This document shows positions 21,859-33,639 of a DNA stretch of 64,000 nt, in pieces. Origin of the DNA: Azorinus chamasolen (taxonomy: Eukaryota; Mollusca; Bivalvia; Cardiida; Solecurtidae); the NCBI GenBank assembly GCA_963576725.1, contig OY755241.1, positions 53,509,955-53,573,954 of the forward strand, in the 5' to 3' direction. The notes below the pieces were generated by a model that saw nothing but the letters and a program-made list of their open reading frames with translations, ran no database searches and was not told the origin of the DNA. Within the stretch, counting starts at the first letter, position 1, and each line of letters opens with the position of its first letter. Made by a program: the position numbers and the translations under genes.

Positions 21859-23126
21859 TTAGGATGGAGGCTTAACGGGAACAAGTTTTTTATCCTTTTT
21901 CTTTTTCTTTGGGGATTTGGAAGAAGGGACAATGGGCGTATGAACATCCATCACCTCTTCCTCATCCAAGCTGCTATATGTGTTGTGCAGCTTAGCTGGA
22001 TTGCCTTTACCATTTGGTAAAGAATCAATACAAACAACTTTCTTTTTAATGTTTTCCTGACTTCGAGGCAGTTCCTGGTCCGCCTGACACGCCATGTCAG
22101 ACTTGTCAGGAACAGCAGAATCAGAAATCTTATGATAGTTTGGCGCACCGTGTGGCCAGGTGATAACTGTCTGAGTCTCAGCGTTCTTAGTATTAACTTT
22201 AGTTTCCTTCACCTTATCTGCATAAGATGAACCGCAGGCAACTGTGGAAGGTTTTGAAGCTTCCACAATTTTACGGGCTTCAGGAAAAGATACATTCTGT
22301 AGAACCCTAATTCTCTGAATTTCCTTTTCCTGCTTCCACTTTGCACACTCTTTCGAGTAAACAAAGTGATCCCCTTTGCAGTTAAAACACTGCACATGGT
22401 TTCCACAGGTCAAAGAATCATGATCCTCCTGACCACAGCGGGCACATATTGGCTTCTTGGTGCACTTGTCCTTATGATGACCAAATCTCTGGCAGTTGAA
22501 ACACCGGAGAGGATTTGGAATGAAAGGGTCAACGTCGACGCTTAAGTAGCCGCATTTGATGTTTGGTGGAACAAATGGGACGTTAAACTTAAGTATGAAA
22601 GTATTGGTTACAATTTCTCTACCGTCTCTAACAAACTTAATGCGTTTAACCTCCGTAACATTCTGATTACTAAGTTCTGCTAGCATTTCTTCCTCATTTG
22701 TGTGCTGAAGATCACGGTCTCGCACAACTCCTTTGCAGAAGTTCAGAGACTGGTGAGGAGACACCTGTATAGATATGCCAGCAAATAGTTTACTCTTAAG
22801 TAGATTGTCAGATTGTTGTTTTTTTATTACATTCCACTAAAAAATTTCCTGATCTTAAAACTTTGACATCTTTTGGTTCACCTGCCAAACCCTGCAGTGC
22901 TTTCGTAACTGCAAAGGGTGACAACTTTGCCAGTGATTGGTCATCATTGGTCGGACAAATTACCAAAACTTGGCCAATAATTGTTATTCTGATTTTGAGA
23001 AGTAGTAGTTTCACGGTCAGACTCCGATGACTCAGTCTTTCCGTGATCTTTTGAAAGTGTTGGGTTTGTGGGTATTTGAGCGTTTTTTGGCGGGGGTTGC
23101 CATAGCGCTAAAATAAAATTCATCAC
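21859..23126 (-). pseudogene. LINE B ORF1: gag-like zinc-knuckle protein
   Basis: The nucleic-acid-binding ORF1 protein of an I-type LINE, thought to coat the element RNA. A near-complete frame at 21,859-22,764 has three CCHC-type knuckles in a row (CFNCQRFGHHKDKC, CARCGQEDHDSLTC, CFNCKGDHFVYSKEC), then a charged linker and a Lys-rich tail ending KKKKKDKK. The N-terminal part (VLVICPTNDDQSLAKLSPFA) is in other frames at 22,808-23,126, so one or two frameshifts separate it. Confidence 0.85.
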
Positions 23127-23735
23127 CCATGCTCCCCACCCACCTCGGAGTCCAACAAGGGGATGTCTTCGGGATATCTCCAGCGAAAGACACCGGGGTT
23201 ACATGAATGATATACTCAGATAAATAGCAAAGTCAAGCCAACGCCGTACCTCCAATGCACTACCGCTAAATAGGACATCTTCTAGCCAATAGGTTAATCG
23301 ACGCGGGAATCGCTGGTCAACCATACACAAAATCTACCTGATTAGCCCTAAACCACCGCCTTCAAAGACACTTCAGAACAAAGTTAATATTAGCTAAACT
23401 AATGAAATGTATTAAAGGAGAAAAGTCATATAATAGTAAAAAGACGAATTCTAAGGTATAAAGTATCTTTGGGCAAGACATGGAAGCCGATTGATCAGAC
23501 CGAGCCAGACCTGACCGCTCGTCTGCACCCAAGTTAAGGGCCAAAGCAGTGTGTTGCATCAGAGGTCATACGCTCAGAGACCTCTTTTGCTCAACTACCA
23601 GGATCCCATCACCCGGGCGATTCGAGTCGCAACCCACGGCAAACAGGTTGCTCCTATTCGGGGGGATCTTACCCCTCTGCAGGAGATGCAGCTGGCGAAT
23701 TCTAACCCCCGCCAGCAGGGGGAAAGAAATATCGA

Positions 23736-24372
23736 TGGGCTGCTCATTGCAAGATCAAGAGAAGAATAATGTCCAGTGGCAGGATGTAGATAAGTGGAAG
23801 ATTTATCATTGTGTAAACATATATCATTTTTAGTTATAAAATCTTCTATAGTTTTTCCTCTGTTATTGAGATCGGAACAACCCCACAAAGGATTATGCCC
23901 ATTTAAGTCACCTAGAAGAATAAATGGTTCTGGTAACTGACCAATAAGTTTTCCAATTCTAATATATAAGTTTGCTGTGGGATGTTTTCGACAAGTTTTC
24001 TTGCCTCTGGGTATGAAATATTGTTGGTGAATTTAATACGTGTAATTTCTTTTTCTTTTTTCCAAACAGGACATTGGTTAGATTTTGCTGGATGAGGACC
24101 ATTGCAGTTTGCACATTTTGTCTTTTTTCCAAACAGGACATTGGTTAGATTTTGCTGGATGAGGACCATTGCAGTTTGCACATTTTGTAGGATTCTTGCA
24201 ACTTTCTTCATGGTGGTTGCCTACTTGTGCACAGTTGACACATACATTATTGTTTCTGCAATTGTTCTCATGGTGTCCGAATTTCTGACATTCAAAACAG
24301 CGCAGAGGATTTGGAATATAAGGGGTTACAAAATATTTTCAAATTAGTTGGTCGTGTTGGTTTATTGAAAGT
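23736..24372 (-). pseudogene. LINE A 5' portion: EN start and ORF1 knuckles
   Basis: Resumes LINE A beyond the LINE B insertion: the endonuclease segment (WGCSDLNN, TYLHPATGHYSSLDLAMS), then after a deletion near 23,970 the ORF1 zinc-knuckle region (KCANCNGPHPAKSNQCPVW). A 67-bp tandem duplication duplicates one knuckle and shifts the frame. The copy is truncated around 24,372. The sequence from 24,373 to 24,629 is unassigned flank. Confidence 0.8.
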
Positions 24373-24629
24373 AAACAAGTGTATTAATGCATCAATCATT
24401 TGTAACCACAGCTTCTAATAACCACATGCAATAGTTTGAATTCAAATGGATAGTCAATGACTAAAAAATCTTATCAGGATCCAAACTGTTGTCACTCATG
24501 TAGTTGAATAAAAAGTTAACAGGTAAGAATCTCTTACTCTGAATAGTAAAAAAGAAAAACGCTTTTCCTTTACAGATAAAAGTTACTTAGTCTTAAACAA
24601 TCAACACATTATAATACACAGTATAAATT

Positions 24630-24827
24630 ATGTTACAGAGAGAACCGGTGGTACGAATGGAGAGGCTGTCTCCCACTGCAGATAGACAAGTGAAACTTAT
24701 CAGACGGAACAGTCCCTCTCCTGCAGATAGACAAATGAAACTTATCAGACGGAACAGTCACTCTCCTGCAGATAGACAAGTGAAACTTGTCAGACGGAAC
24801 AGTCCCTCTCCTGGTGCAAGCTGCTGA
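24630..24827 (+). CDS. Possible terminal exon with 15-residue repeats
   Basis: An open frame containing three in-frame copies of a 45-bp repeat encoding ADRQVKLIRRNSPSP-like units, then a TGA stop. AATAAA at 24,908-24,913 could be its polyadenylation signal, and an AG (TTATGTTACAG) just before 24,636 could be an acceptor. RRNS inside each unit resembles a basophilic-kinase phosphorylation site. Reverse and other frames are also open across the repeat, so coding status is not proven. Function unknown. Confidence 0.35.
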   Translation: MLQREPVVRMERLSPTADRQVKLIRRNSPSPADRQMKLIRRNSHSPADRQVKLVRRNSPSPGASC

Positions 24828-24913
24828 GACACCATGCATTTCCCATCAAGCAGCTTGCTCATCCTAGATCACATCATAATTGTAATCAATGTATTATTAC
24901 TTGTCATAATAAA

Positions 24914-26095
24914 ACATAATATATATTAACTTTTAAAATGTGTGGTCTTTCTATGTGCAACTTTCTTTCTATTATCTCTGTTAAACTTCAACACTTTAAA
25001 GCAAATTGTCATCTATAATTGTCATCTATGTTGTACACATTTTCTCATTGATTTTCTTCAAAGTTACTTTACTTTAAAAGTAAAATCAGAATACTAAAAC
25101 AGTTTACCTCCTGATGAGATGTCAAGCTACTCAACAGCTCATCTGAATAAATTTTGAAAAGCTTATCAGCAATATGCTATTAGAGTGTTGAAGGTTAAAT
25201 AACTGATAGAAATACCAACAAGAAACACATTCTATCACAGATTAAAAGTTTTACAAAACATTAGGCACTACTGTATGACTACTGGAATTAAAATATGGCA
25301 ACTTCAGTCTACAAGTGACTGCAGAATGCAAGATAAAAGTAACAGAGAAAGTGTTTCTGCATTACTTTTATTCTGCATTAAGCACTCTATCACACATAAT
25401 TTTTACAAAGCATTTGGCACTACTTTTTGACTACTGGCATTGAAATATAGTAAAACCGGTCTACAATGCTCGCTTAAAAGATGGTTTACAGAGTTACTTG
25501 CACAGGTGACAGCAAAATGCAAGATATAAAAGTAACAGAACTTTTCTGCATTACTTTTAAACTTCTGTTTGCATAGTAAATATTGTTTTGTTATCAACGT
25601 TAAAAGACTAAACACTCAAACCCTGATGAACTTGTGAGACTTTTATAAAATGAGTTATAGGGTTATATTCTAATGGATCAACCCAACATGTTCACAAGTC
25701 ACAGGAAAGGACAGTTATCTATGCAATAGCCTGTCAGGTACATTTCTATTTCTCCTGGGATACCTCCGATTACCCTGTACCTGGTTTGCCCTTAGCTGCT
25801 CTGAGCAAGCTTTTGGTTGTCCTCTTCTTTGCTGTCTTCTTCTTGGTTGTCTGTTCTCTCTGATGCCCCAAGTTATTCATTTTTTGCCGATTTACATGCA
25901 CTCTGATCAAATATAGTCTCTTCTGAACCACTATAGTCACACCTGGGCAGTTCTATTGGACTCAATATCATGCTGGATATGCCTTCTTCTGCATCTCTTT
26001 CTAAACTTCATTAGTATGATTATTGTTATGATAATAATCATGATTGATGTGGAGATGGCGATGTAAATGATATAAGAATCTAAAATAGAAAGAAA
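24914..26095. other. AT-rich stretch with one palindrome remnant
   Basis: No convincing exon. A class II palindrome remnant lies at 25,097-25,160 (AACAGTTTACCTCCTGATGA and a diverged mate). Two related TCTATCACA...TTTACAAA segments (about 25,230 and 25,385) suggest a local duplication. Confidence 0.4.
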
Positions 26096-26431
26096 ATGTG
26101 CAGTGTAGATCACACACTACAATTAATAGCGTTCTGTTGTTTGTGTTGGGGGGTAGTTTGCAGGGAGATGCCTGTATTCTCCGCCGACAAGGACTGCCAA
26201 GAAGGCGAGAATGTGTGTGTGATAGAGTTCAAGACTTCGGGAAGGTACACATTCACAAGAGAATATCTAGAGCTGCAGAGGTTTCAAAATTCGGTGCTGG
26301 ATATTGCAAAGACCCCCAATCTAGAAAGAGTAACAATCACTGCCAAATCTGGCCTAGAACCACTGTCTAACTTAGTTAACATAGATTTTTTAATTTATTT
26401 ATCTCTTCAGCTTGTCAAATTAATATTATAG
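26096..26431 (+). CDS. Possible first exon of a secreted protein
   Basis: The frame starts with a Met and a hydrophobic Cys-rich stretch (LQLIAFCCLCWGVVC) typical of a signal peptide, then a mixed-composition region with CQEGENVCVIEF. The last ~15 codons to 26,431 are AT-rich and probably intronic, so the exon would end near 26,375, but no strong GTRAGT donor was found. No family recognised. Confidence 0.35.
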   Translation: MCSVDHTLQLIAFCCLCWGVVCREMPVFSADKDCQEGENVCVIEFKTSGRYTFTREYLELQRFQNSVLDIAKTPNLERVTITAKSGLEPLSNLVNIDFLIYLSLQLVKLIL

Positions 26432-28129
26432 TGAAGTCTAAGACACCTAGTAGTCTATAATAACAATAAAATGTTGAGACTAAATGTGGATTGGTTAGGT
26501 GCTAGTCAATGAAAATGCTGATTTAATCAGGGAACACTTTTTTGTATGTACCAGTGATTATTCCCAAAGACAACATTGAGAAAGAATTTAGCTGATGTTA
26601 AAATTTAAAATAGATAAAATTTAGATTTGTTTTCCATAATGAACAGTTTGAGAGATATAAACAGATCTACTGTGACCTTGACCTTGTTTATATAAGAGAA
26701 TATTAGGAGATGGTACACTAAATTTAATTTTCTATATCTGTAAGACTACGTTATACAACCGCTTCTGCTTTAACTTGACTTATATGAAAAAAAAAATTAT
26801 CTAACACTGGTATCTCTGTTTATTTCTAGCAAACTTTTATTTCCTGATAAGTGACAAAATGTAGAAACAAATACAAACGTTAGCTATATTAGTTGAACAA
26901 TATATCACCAGTTTGGTGTACTTTCACCTTTTTTGAAGGGAAACCACTCCATCACCGTTAAACCCGTCCCTGAAATCCATTTTAAAATAAAATAAATGCT
27001 ATTTGTGTATTTTCTACCACCTGCCTTGTACAGTTTAAACTACAAAATATTAAAACTCTACTAACAAATGTTATTTTAAAGAAAAATGATTTTAGGACTA
27101 TTTTTTCCCTTTTACCTGCGTATTAATTTAAAGAATATAGATTTTAATAACCCACACATATAGAAATACTCCAAAACTCTGTGTGGTATATAAGGATAAA
27201 ATAACTGTAAAACGTCATTTACTGTGAATAAAAGAACCCAACTTCAATGATAAAAACAGTCCGATTCATTATTTGATTAGTTTGAGGGAAAATACCACCC
27301 GAATAAACTATAATGTATATCCATCACACCCTCTCTCTTTTTTAATTAAAAAAGAAAGGGTAAATATACACCAATACCATCGGTTTGCTATTTAAGAGTT
27401 CTATCATTTCTGATTTACCTAAAATTACAAGAAGAAACATCCTACAACCAATTAATAAATAACTCAAATATCATTTATTTTCAAACCATCTTGCTATTAC
27501 GTTAACTGTACAAGAAAAACATCAACCAACCAATTAAAAAGTATTATTCCCCTTTTTGAAAGCATCTTGTTACATTAACACATACCAAGCAATTAATAAT
27601 ATTATTTCTTTTTGAAAGCATCGCGTTGTTTTTAAATTTAATTAAAAATAAATAAAACAAATAACACATTTATTATTTCTTATTTCCAAAGTATAGCGTT
27701 GCACTTTCCCCCGTCCGTATTCATTGTTTTTTTAAACTTTGACAGAGACAAATAACACCTGATTAAACATCAGCTGTCAAAAATGGTAACAATGTATACG
27801 CTATCTGTTTGTTTAAGAGTTCTGTTAGCCTATATTTACTTTAAATTATCAATGAAAAACACCAACCAACCTAATGAAAAAATAATGATCTTGAAAACGA
27901 TCCTGTGGTGTTTAATGTAGATCATTGGATCATGTTTCAATCTTTTCTTAACTCCTAGAGGGTTTATAAAGATAAGAAAGAAACCACTCGTTTCATAGTG
28001 CGTTTTGCTAACCACCTCCTGGAAAGGAACCTCACATTATTAAGTCAGTATCTCTTGGATATTTTAAAGAACATTACATTTCACTTTTCAAAAAGTTATA
28101 AAGTCAGTACCTTTTGGAAATCTTAAATA
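26432..28129. other. AT-rich intergenic or intronic sequence
   Basis: About 1.7 kb without a convincing frame, long repeat or palindrome shared with the rest of the window. Confidence 0.4.
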
Positions 28130-28342
28130 ATGGACAAGGCAATAAGAATCAGTATCGGTTATAACAAATCTATTTCCGTGAAGAACAATGGGCCATTTCG
28201 CAATGTGTATATTAACGACAACGTGTTTGAAAACGGAGAATTTGTAAGGGATAAATCCAAATATGTGTGGCTAAAATGGAGCGAGACACTTCATTTAAGA
28301 GATGCAATCAACTCCATAGAGGAGCAAATAGTGTCTGTGGAA
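28130..28342 (+). CDS. Exon 1 of a probable host gene (BEN-like)
   Basis: An ATG-initiated 71-codon stretch ends exactly at a consensus donor, GAA|GTAAGT, in phase 0. The peptide is mixed and globular-looking (YVWLKWSETLHLRDAINSI). A matching phase-0 acceptor (CATCACTTCAG) opens the next frame at 28,968. Neither exon resembles the transposons around it. Start choice is by the first ATG of the frame; an upstream exon cannot be excluded. Confidence 0.5.
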
Positions 28343-28967
28343 GTAAGTAACGCATTCGTATGTTCAACTAAAGTATTGTACATAGATAATAACTTGTAAA
28401 AGGGAACTAACTCAATACATAACTAAAAAATGTTAAAGTAAGAGTTGTCTACCATGTACTGAATTACTGATTTGTTAGAGGTTTACAACTTTTGACAATA
28501 AATGTGTTTATTAAGGAATGAAATTTATTATAACCTCATGATATCCTCGATATATTCATTAGTTATACTTTCAACATTAAAATAGACATTTTTAGGGGGG
28601 GGGGTCCTTCAGGAGTTTGACACAGAAGATCCCTTCACTGCCCAGGGTGACGATCTAACAACTTGCACTACCAGCAACCTAGTCGGTGGTGAGCCTAACC
28701 AGAGAACCTCGGCAGTTCAACTCCATTTATAGCTGCCTGATCGGGGTCTACTGTTTGGTTAAGAAAATATAAATCTAGCTTTTTACTGTGGGATAACGCT
28801 AAAATGTAACTCAGTTTTACAGATTTTGTCATATAGATCCACGGTAGTTCATTAGAAGTTTCGGAAAGTCTCCTACTAATCTTCAGGTTAGTTAATTGTG
28901 ATATCACTAATAAAGTATAAAATTAAAAGCTTTATCACATGGTCGACTGAATGGTTCATCACTTCAG
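28343..28967 (+). other. Intron of the BEN-like gene
   Basis: A 625-bp intron bounded by GTAAGT and CTTCAG. It contains a G10 run near 28,590 and half of a class I palindrome at about 28,728-28,760. Confidence 0.5.
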
Positions 28968-29215
28968 GGTCAAGGCGAGCGCAAGGTTGAGTTGCTGGAA
29001 GGATGTGGTGTGTACATCACCAAGTCGCAGAAGGCCAGTTTGGCAATTACAGGGTTCAAGGATGCCAGGAAGGTTACAATCCGACTTCTTGACACTCTCT
29101 TTGATCAGAAAGAACTAGCAGTGATGTCAGCAGTTGGGGCCAGGCAGGCTCATAATAGAAAGGCAGGGGTCCAAACACAAGCCATGCCAAGACAGATAAA
29201 AACTGCAATTGAAGG
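28968..29215 (+). CDS. Exon 2 of a probable host gene, BEN-domain-like
   Basis: It follows the acceptor CATCACTTCAG and ends at a plausible donor (GAAG|GTAAAA), leaving phase 2. The peptide has the shape of a BEN domain, a DNA/protein-interaction fold of about 80-90 residues in chromatin proteins: KVELLEGCGVYITKSQ, then RKVTIRLLDTLFDQKELAVM (the helix with Arg/Leu/Phe spacing and F..KEL), then a GARQ...KAGV stretch and a final MPRQIKTAIEG helix. The assignment is from memory of the pattern, not a search. Later exons were not located. Confidence 0.5.
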
Positions 29216-29835
29216 TAAAAGGGAAAGTTTTGTACTGCTTTAATGAGGATTTTAAATTATCACTTAGAAAGTCATTTCTCGGACCGACATCGTTCACCCA
29301 TAAGCCTTATTTCTCTCTGTCTTCTGGTAGTTTGAAAATGTCTAATATCTGCGGGTATACTTAAATAAACTTTGTTCAATAGAAGAATGTCAACTGGATT
29401 CACCATTGCACTCAAACAAAACAATACAAGAAAATATATGGCTTAATTTGTCACTTGTATACTTCATTTTGTCAGCTTATAGTGCATGATTATTGTCACT
29501 ACATTTATAAAGGAATCTATTAATGAAGGTTCAATAGTCTCGATTTGTGTTCCTGAATTCTGCTTTAAATCCATGTACCATAAAACATAAAATAAGGCAG
29601 CGAGTTTCTTTGGAAAACTTTTCTGCTGCTGTTTGAAATTAGGTTTTAAGACAAGGTTATGTATCATTTGAGAGCAGCTGCAACAGGCATTTTAAGGGCA
29701 ATCCTTTTTATGCCCCCGTTGAGGATAGTCAGGGGGCATTATGTTTTGCACCTGTCCGTTAGTACGCTTTTACGTGCAGTTGGTTGTCACAGTTTTTTCA
29801 TTGTCTTATATCTCAGTAACCACTATAGCTATATA

Positions 29836-31970
29836 CAGTCTAATTGCGATAACTCGGATGCTTGCCGGACTGCATATAATATCCGAATTATAGGATGTTC
29901 CGAGTAATTGTAATTTCATCTCACAGGTCGGTTATGACTTGTCTATCGTAATTTTCGATGTATCATAAAAAATACGCAGTGTACAGTGTTAGGGTACCAC
30001 TGGATGAAATAGTACTAGTCAAACCTTACCTGCCCTTATCTTGGAACAAAATACGACATTAAACTCCTTTTTTATTTCAGTTTCTTAACACTTACAATGC
30101 TGACACACAAAAATCATCCGCTCATATATTTTGAAATATTGTCCAATTTCCCACAACCCTGGTGAATGATTGTTAAAAGCTATGTGCATTTTGAACAACA
30201 GTCTCATTGGATGATAAGGGTTAACAAGAGTACCGCATACGGTACATAATACGCCCACTTGCAAATGCTCTCCGATTCAACATGCCTCATAAGTGTTGAC
30301 ATTTTCTAATCTGTGCTTCAGATCTTGATTTCCATATTAAGGTGATACTATTTTTAAAAAAAAAATTGAGTAAATATCATTTCAAATGAAGTTATGGCCA
30401 TCCTCATATTTGCATACATTTGCATTATTTTTTAAGTGCAAGGGCCATAACTCCAGAACAAATCAAATGATCCTCAGAATCGACTTAGCTTCAGGTCTTA
30501 TGCATTAAACATGTGTATAAAGTTTCATTAATATCTGTCAAACAGTTTTCCCAGAAAACAGCGGACAAACTATTTGCATGTATTTGCACTATTTTTAAGT
30601 AAAAGGGCCATAACTCCGAAACGACAAATCACATAAACCTCAAAATTCACTAAGCTTCAGATCTTGATGCATCAAACATTTTTGTGAAGTTTCATTAATA
30701 TCTTTTAAATAATTTCCCCAGAAAACAAGGGCCATAACTCTGAAATGAAAAATCAAATGAACCTCAGAATCAACTCAGCTTCGGATCTTGATGCATTAAA
30801 CATTTGTGTGAAGTTTTATTAATATCTGTCTAATAGTTTTCCCAGAAAACAGCAAACAAAATGTTGACAGACGAACGAATGGACGGACAGGGCCACGACA
30901 ATATACGACCACCTTTATTAGGTGGGCGTATAAAAATAAAACGAGTGATTTCTGATGGTTGTTGACACCCTCACTGACCTCGAGTAGCATCCTGTAACCC
31001 TTTGTTTGTTGACACCCTCACTGACCTCGAGTAACATCCTGTAACCCTTTGTCTGTTATGAAAATTTGCACATGTGAATAATTGGATCTGCTTCTAATGC
31101 CTTTATTAAAACTTCACGAATTCGCTTTTTATTTATTGTAAAAATGTTGACTGAGTGTCAATGTGTATCTTGGATCTGGATCAGACACCGAGTTACTCGG
31201 TCTCTCATCCGGATTTAATCTGTTTGCATACATGTCATGACGCCTGCGGACCAGCAGATTAAGGGTTAAAAGTGTCATTTATCCATGGCAAAACAAACAT
31301 AACACAATCGAAACAAAATCAAACATAGGGCAGGCTACACGTTTATAATTGTGTATGTGATGCTGGAAGTGAATTACACACACGCTCATGTATGTCCACG
31401 GAATTGAGGAATATGCAACACAAAAAGTAAGTTGAATATTGGTGCAGTTCATTCTTTTTTCTTTCTTAATTTAGTAAAAAAAGTATCCTCTTACTTTTGT
31501 CGTAATTCAGATCGGTCAAATATTTCTTACACCTAGTTTCACATTAGGAAACACGTAAGGGTGAGTGAATTGAAATTGAACAGTGCACACACTTTGCTGG
31601 TTTTCTCGACAAAATTTCGAACCTGAAAATGGACAGCTTATTGCTGAATATCTGTGTCACATTGTGTAACCACCGATAAAAGGTGAAATTAACAATAGAG
31701 CAGAAACGCTGTAACATAAAGGTGTGAAAAATACGACGTGCGACAATCTTAAGCACTGCCAATCTCACCTATCCGAGTTAATCCCATATAACCAATGGGA
31801 TTAATGAAGGTAAGGGCCTGTCTGCACATCCGAATTTTCAGTTTTACATTTCCTTATAATTGCATCATTTATATATAGAAAACAATAGGCAGTGTACTGG
31901 GACTTTGCAATACTTACGAGGTTTCCCGCCATTACGAGAAAACGAGATCCGAATTAATGCAATTAGACTG
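29836..31970. mobile_element. TA-flanked element with pogo/Tigger-like TIRs
   Basis: The left end CAGTCTAATTGCGATAACTC and the reverse complement of the right end (CAGTCTAATTGCATTAATTC) form a TIR of about 25 bp, each flanked outwardly by TA (29,834-29,835 and 31,971-31,972). CAG-initial ends and TA duplication fit the Tc1/mariner-pogo group. No transposase remains. Nested inside are a tandem-repeat element (about 30,330-30,932) and a class II palindrome (31,170-31,228). Confidence 0.6.
30330..30932 (+). mobile_element. Tandem-core element fragment, family E
   Basis: Three direct units containing AGGGCCATAACTCC (30,441, 30,604 and 30,729; spacing 163 and 125 bp), then a GACG-type tract and a terminal hairpin ATACGACCACC/GGTGGGCGTAT at 30,902-30,932. 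Same building plan as the other tandem-core families. The 5' end was not identified. Confidence 0.5.
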
Positions 31971-32248
31971 TATATACATAAACCATCATCTATATTTCCA
32001 TTGCGCACCTAGCCCATGCTGCCCGCAAGCCCAAGGTCAAGGTCAAATGACTTAGGAACGTGCAGCTAGGCAAGCACCACCACGGGGGCATCGCTGTGTC
32101 TTGCAGACAATTTTCAAGTTATTTCTTATTCCAGATTTCATCACCCAGAACTGAAGTGAAGAGCAGGCCAGGATATGTGTCAAGGACATGATCTCTATCA
32201 TCAATAGTAAATGTGGAATGGCCAGAAGATATATGCACCAATAATTAT

Positions 32249-33309
32249 ACCCCACTCCAACTAGTTGAGGGGGGTATACTGGAATCACCGTCTGTCTGTC
32301 CAATTTTTTTCCTGAGCATTACTTTGTCATCTTTCTCATGAATCTTTCTCAAACTTTTTATACTTCTTTGCCATCATATGGTATTATGCACCGTGATGTT
32401 GGTCATGATCACTTAACCAATAAATCAGTGCATTTTTTTTTACATTTCTTTACTTCGAAGAAAGAAGCAGGAGTATAAGTAGTACCAATAGATTCGCATT
32501 TGTCAATGAATGTTTTGAAAATGTTGTATACTTCAATATATGAACCTGCAGATTTCATTTTGGTCAGGATATCTTGACTAATAAATACATTAAGGCACTG
32601 TTTTTAGGTTTTTAAAATCTGCTGTACAACTTTGTCAAGATCTTTGACAAAGCTGCTTGGGGGTTATAAATCGCCTTTAGTGATTTAGTTCTAAATGTAG
32701 TTAATCTTTAACAAGATGTGTGTGAACCAATATTCCAATAGCAGCCATGTACAGAAAATAAGAGAACTTCAAAATATTGATACTAGAGTTACTGACATTT
32801 TGCAAGACTACCTTTCATCACGCTTGTGCCATGTAATGAAGATGATAAGCTGAGAGTAGCAATGTATAAATATACTGCAATATGTTTAATAGTTTCCATG
32901 ACATTGTAGACCTAGACTAACCAACCTGGTTTTACCTTGACTTCTGATTAATGGTTTGAAATTGTCCGCTTATATCGTTTCCAAAAATAAAAGCCTAGTT
33001 CTTGATTTTATATTGACTAGTCTTTTTCATTAAAGAAAACTCGAAATTAGCAAATACATAATTACTTACAATAACTTTGGTCAATATTTTTTCAAGTAAG
33101 CAGCGTAGATCAAGATTAGACAAGAGCTGCCTGGTTAAGATCTCTGCAATAGCATAAAAAACATACATGTATAGTGGAAAGTATAGGTCAACGCTTTGCA
33201 TATTTGTCACAAAGGTACAGGTTTCGGTGCTCTCTATTTATATGTATTTTGTTTCTTTTACTGAATGATGTATTTTTGTATGCATTGATACAAATAAAGG
33301 AATAAATAT
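32249..33309. other. Hairpin-led segment and AT-rich spacer
   Basis: TATACCCC and GGGGGGTATA form a hairpin at about 32,247-32,278, followed by CACCGTCTGTCTGTCC, which resembles the 5' end of another hairpin-ended family. No 3' end was found and no gene is visible to 33,309. Confidence 0.35.
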
Positions 33310-33313
33310 TTAA

Positions 33314-33535
33314 CCATTTCCTCCATGGATATTTATAAGATACATCACCCTCTATGAATATATAATGAAGTAAAAAATTATTTTTTTGTCTAAAATAGAA
33401 AATTTGTGGCAGTAGCTTGAAGTAAAGATTTTAATACCATTGATATTTCCTATACACACAGTAGACCCTGATCCTGGTGGACCTGCCTGATCTAGGTCTA
33501 CTCTGTCTGCAAATGCATATTTATGGAGGAAAGGG
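33314..33535 (-). mobile_element. TTAA-type MITE
   Basis: The left flank is TTAA (33,310-33,313) and the right flank TTAG. It carries the class I palindrome near its right end (CAGTAGACCCTGATC, complement to CTGTCTGC) and ends GGAAAGGG. Reverse orientation relative to the copy at 1,521. Confidence 0.55.
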
Positions 33536-33639
33536 TTAGATAATGTTTTAACAGCATCCATCAGTTTTGTTGAGATAATTTAAAGCAGCATTGGACTATG
33601 TGATTGTGAAGAAGTCTACATTTTTACTTGGACACCACC

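Larger units (their letters stand above)
18696..23723 (-). mobile_element. LINE B, composite I/Nimbus-like insertion
   Basis: Inserted in LINE A's endonuclease region with the 12-bp duplication AAGAAATATCGA at 18,684-18,695 and 23,724-23,735. Its tail is (GAAT)n in the plus reading. A second, similar 3' end starts at about 19,493, directly against an RNase H cut short, so two 3' modules sit in line between a single target duplication. About 600 bp of non-coding 5' sequence lies at 23,127-23,723. It is a different subfamily from LINE A and D (tail ATTC rather than ACTC). Confidence 0.8.
15468..24372 (-). mobile_element. LINE A, I/Nimbus-like, split by LINE B
   Basis: A minus-strand non-LTR retrotransposon. 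The 3' end is at the left with an (ACTC)n-type tail (GTGAGTGAGTTGGGTTTAACG in the plus reading). ORF2 lies at 15,662-18,683 and resumes at 23,736. ORF1 remnants reach about 24,372, where the copy is truncated. LINE B occupies 18,696-23,723 between copies of AAGAAATATCGA. Internal damage: a 47-bp tandem duplication at 16,322-16,415, a deletion before 15,970, a microhomology deletion joining EN to ORF1 near 23,970, and a 67-bp duplication near 24,062-24,195. Confidence 0.85.
29705..32093 (+). mobile_element. Outer hairpin-ended element, split by a pogo-like element
   Basis: Begins TTTTTATGCCCCCG with a 5' hairpin (ATGCCCCC/GGGGGCAT) and appears to end at CACGGGGGCAT (about 32,083-32,093). The TA-flanked element at 29,836-31,970 lies inside it. 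After that is removed, the AGCTATA flank joins to ACATAAACC. No coding frame. Confidence 0.45.
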
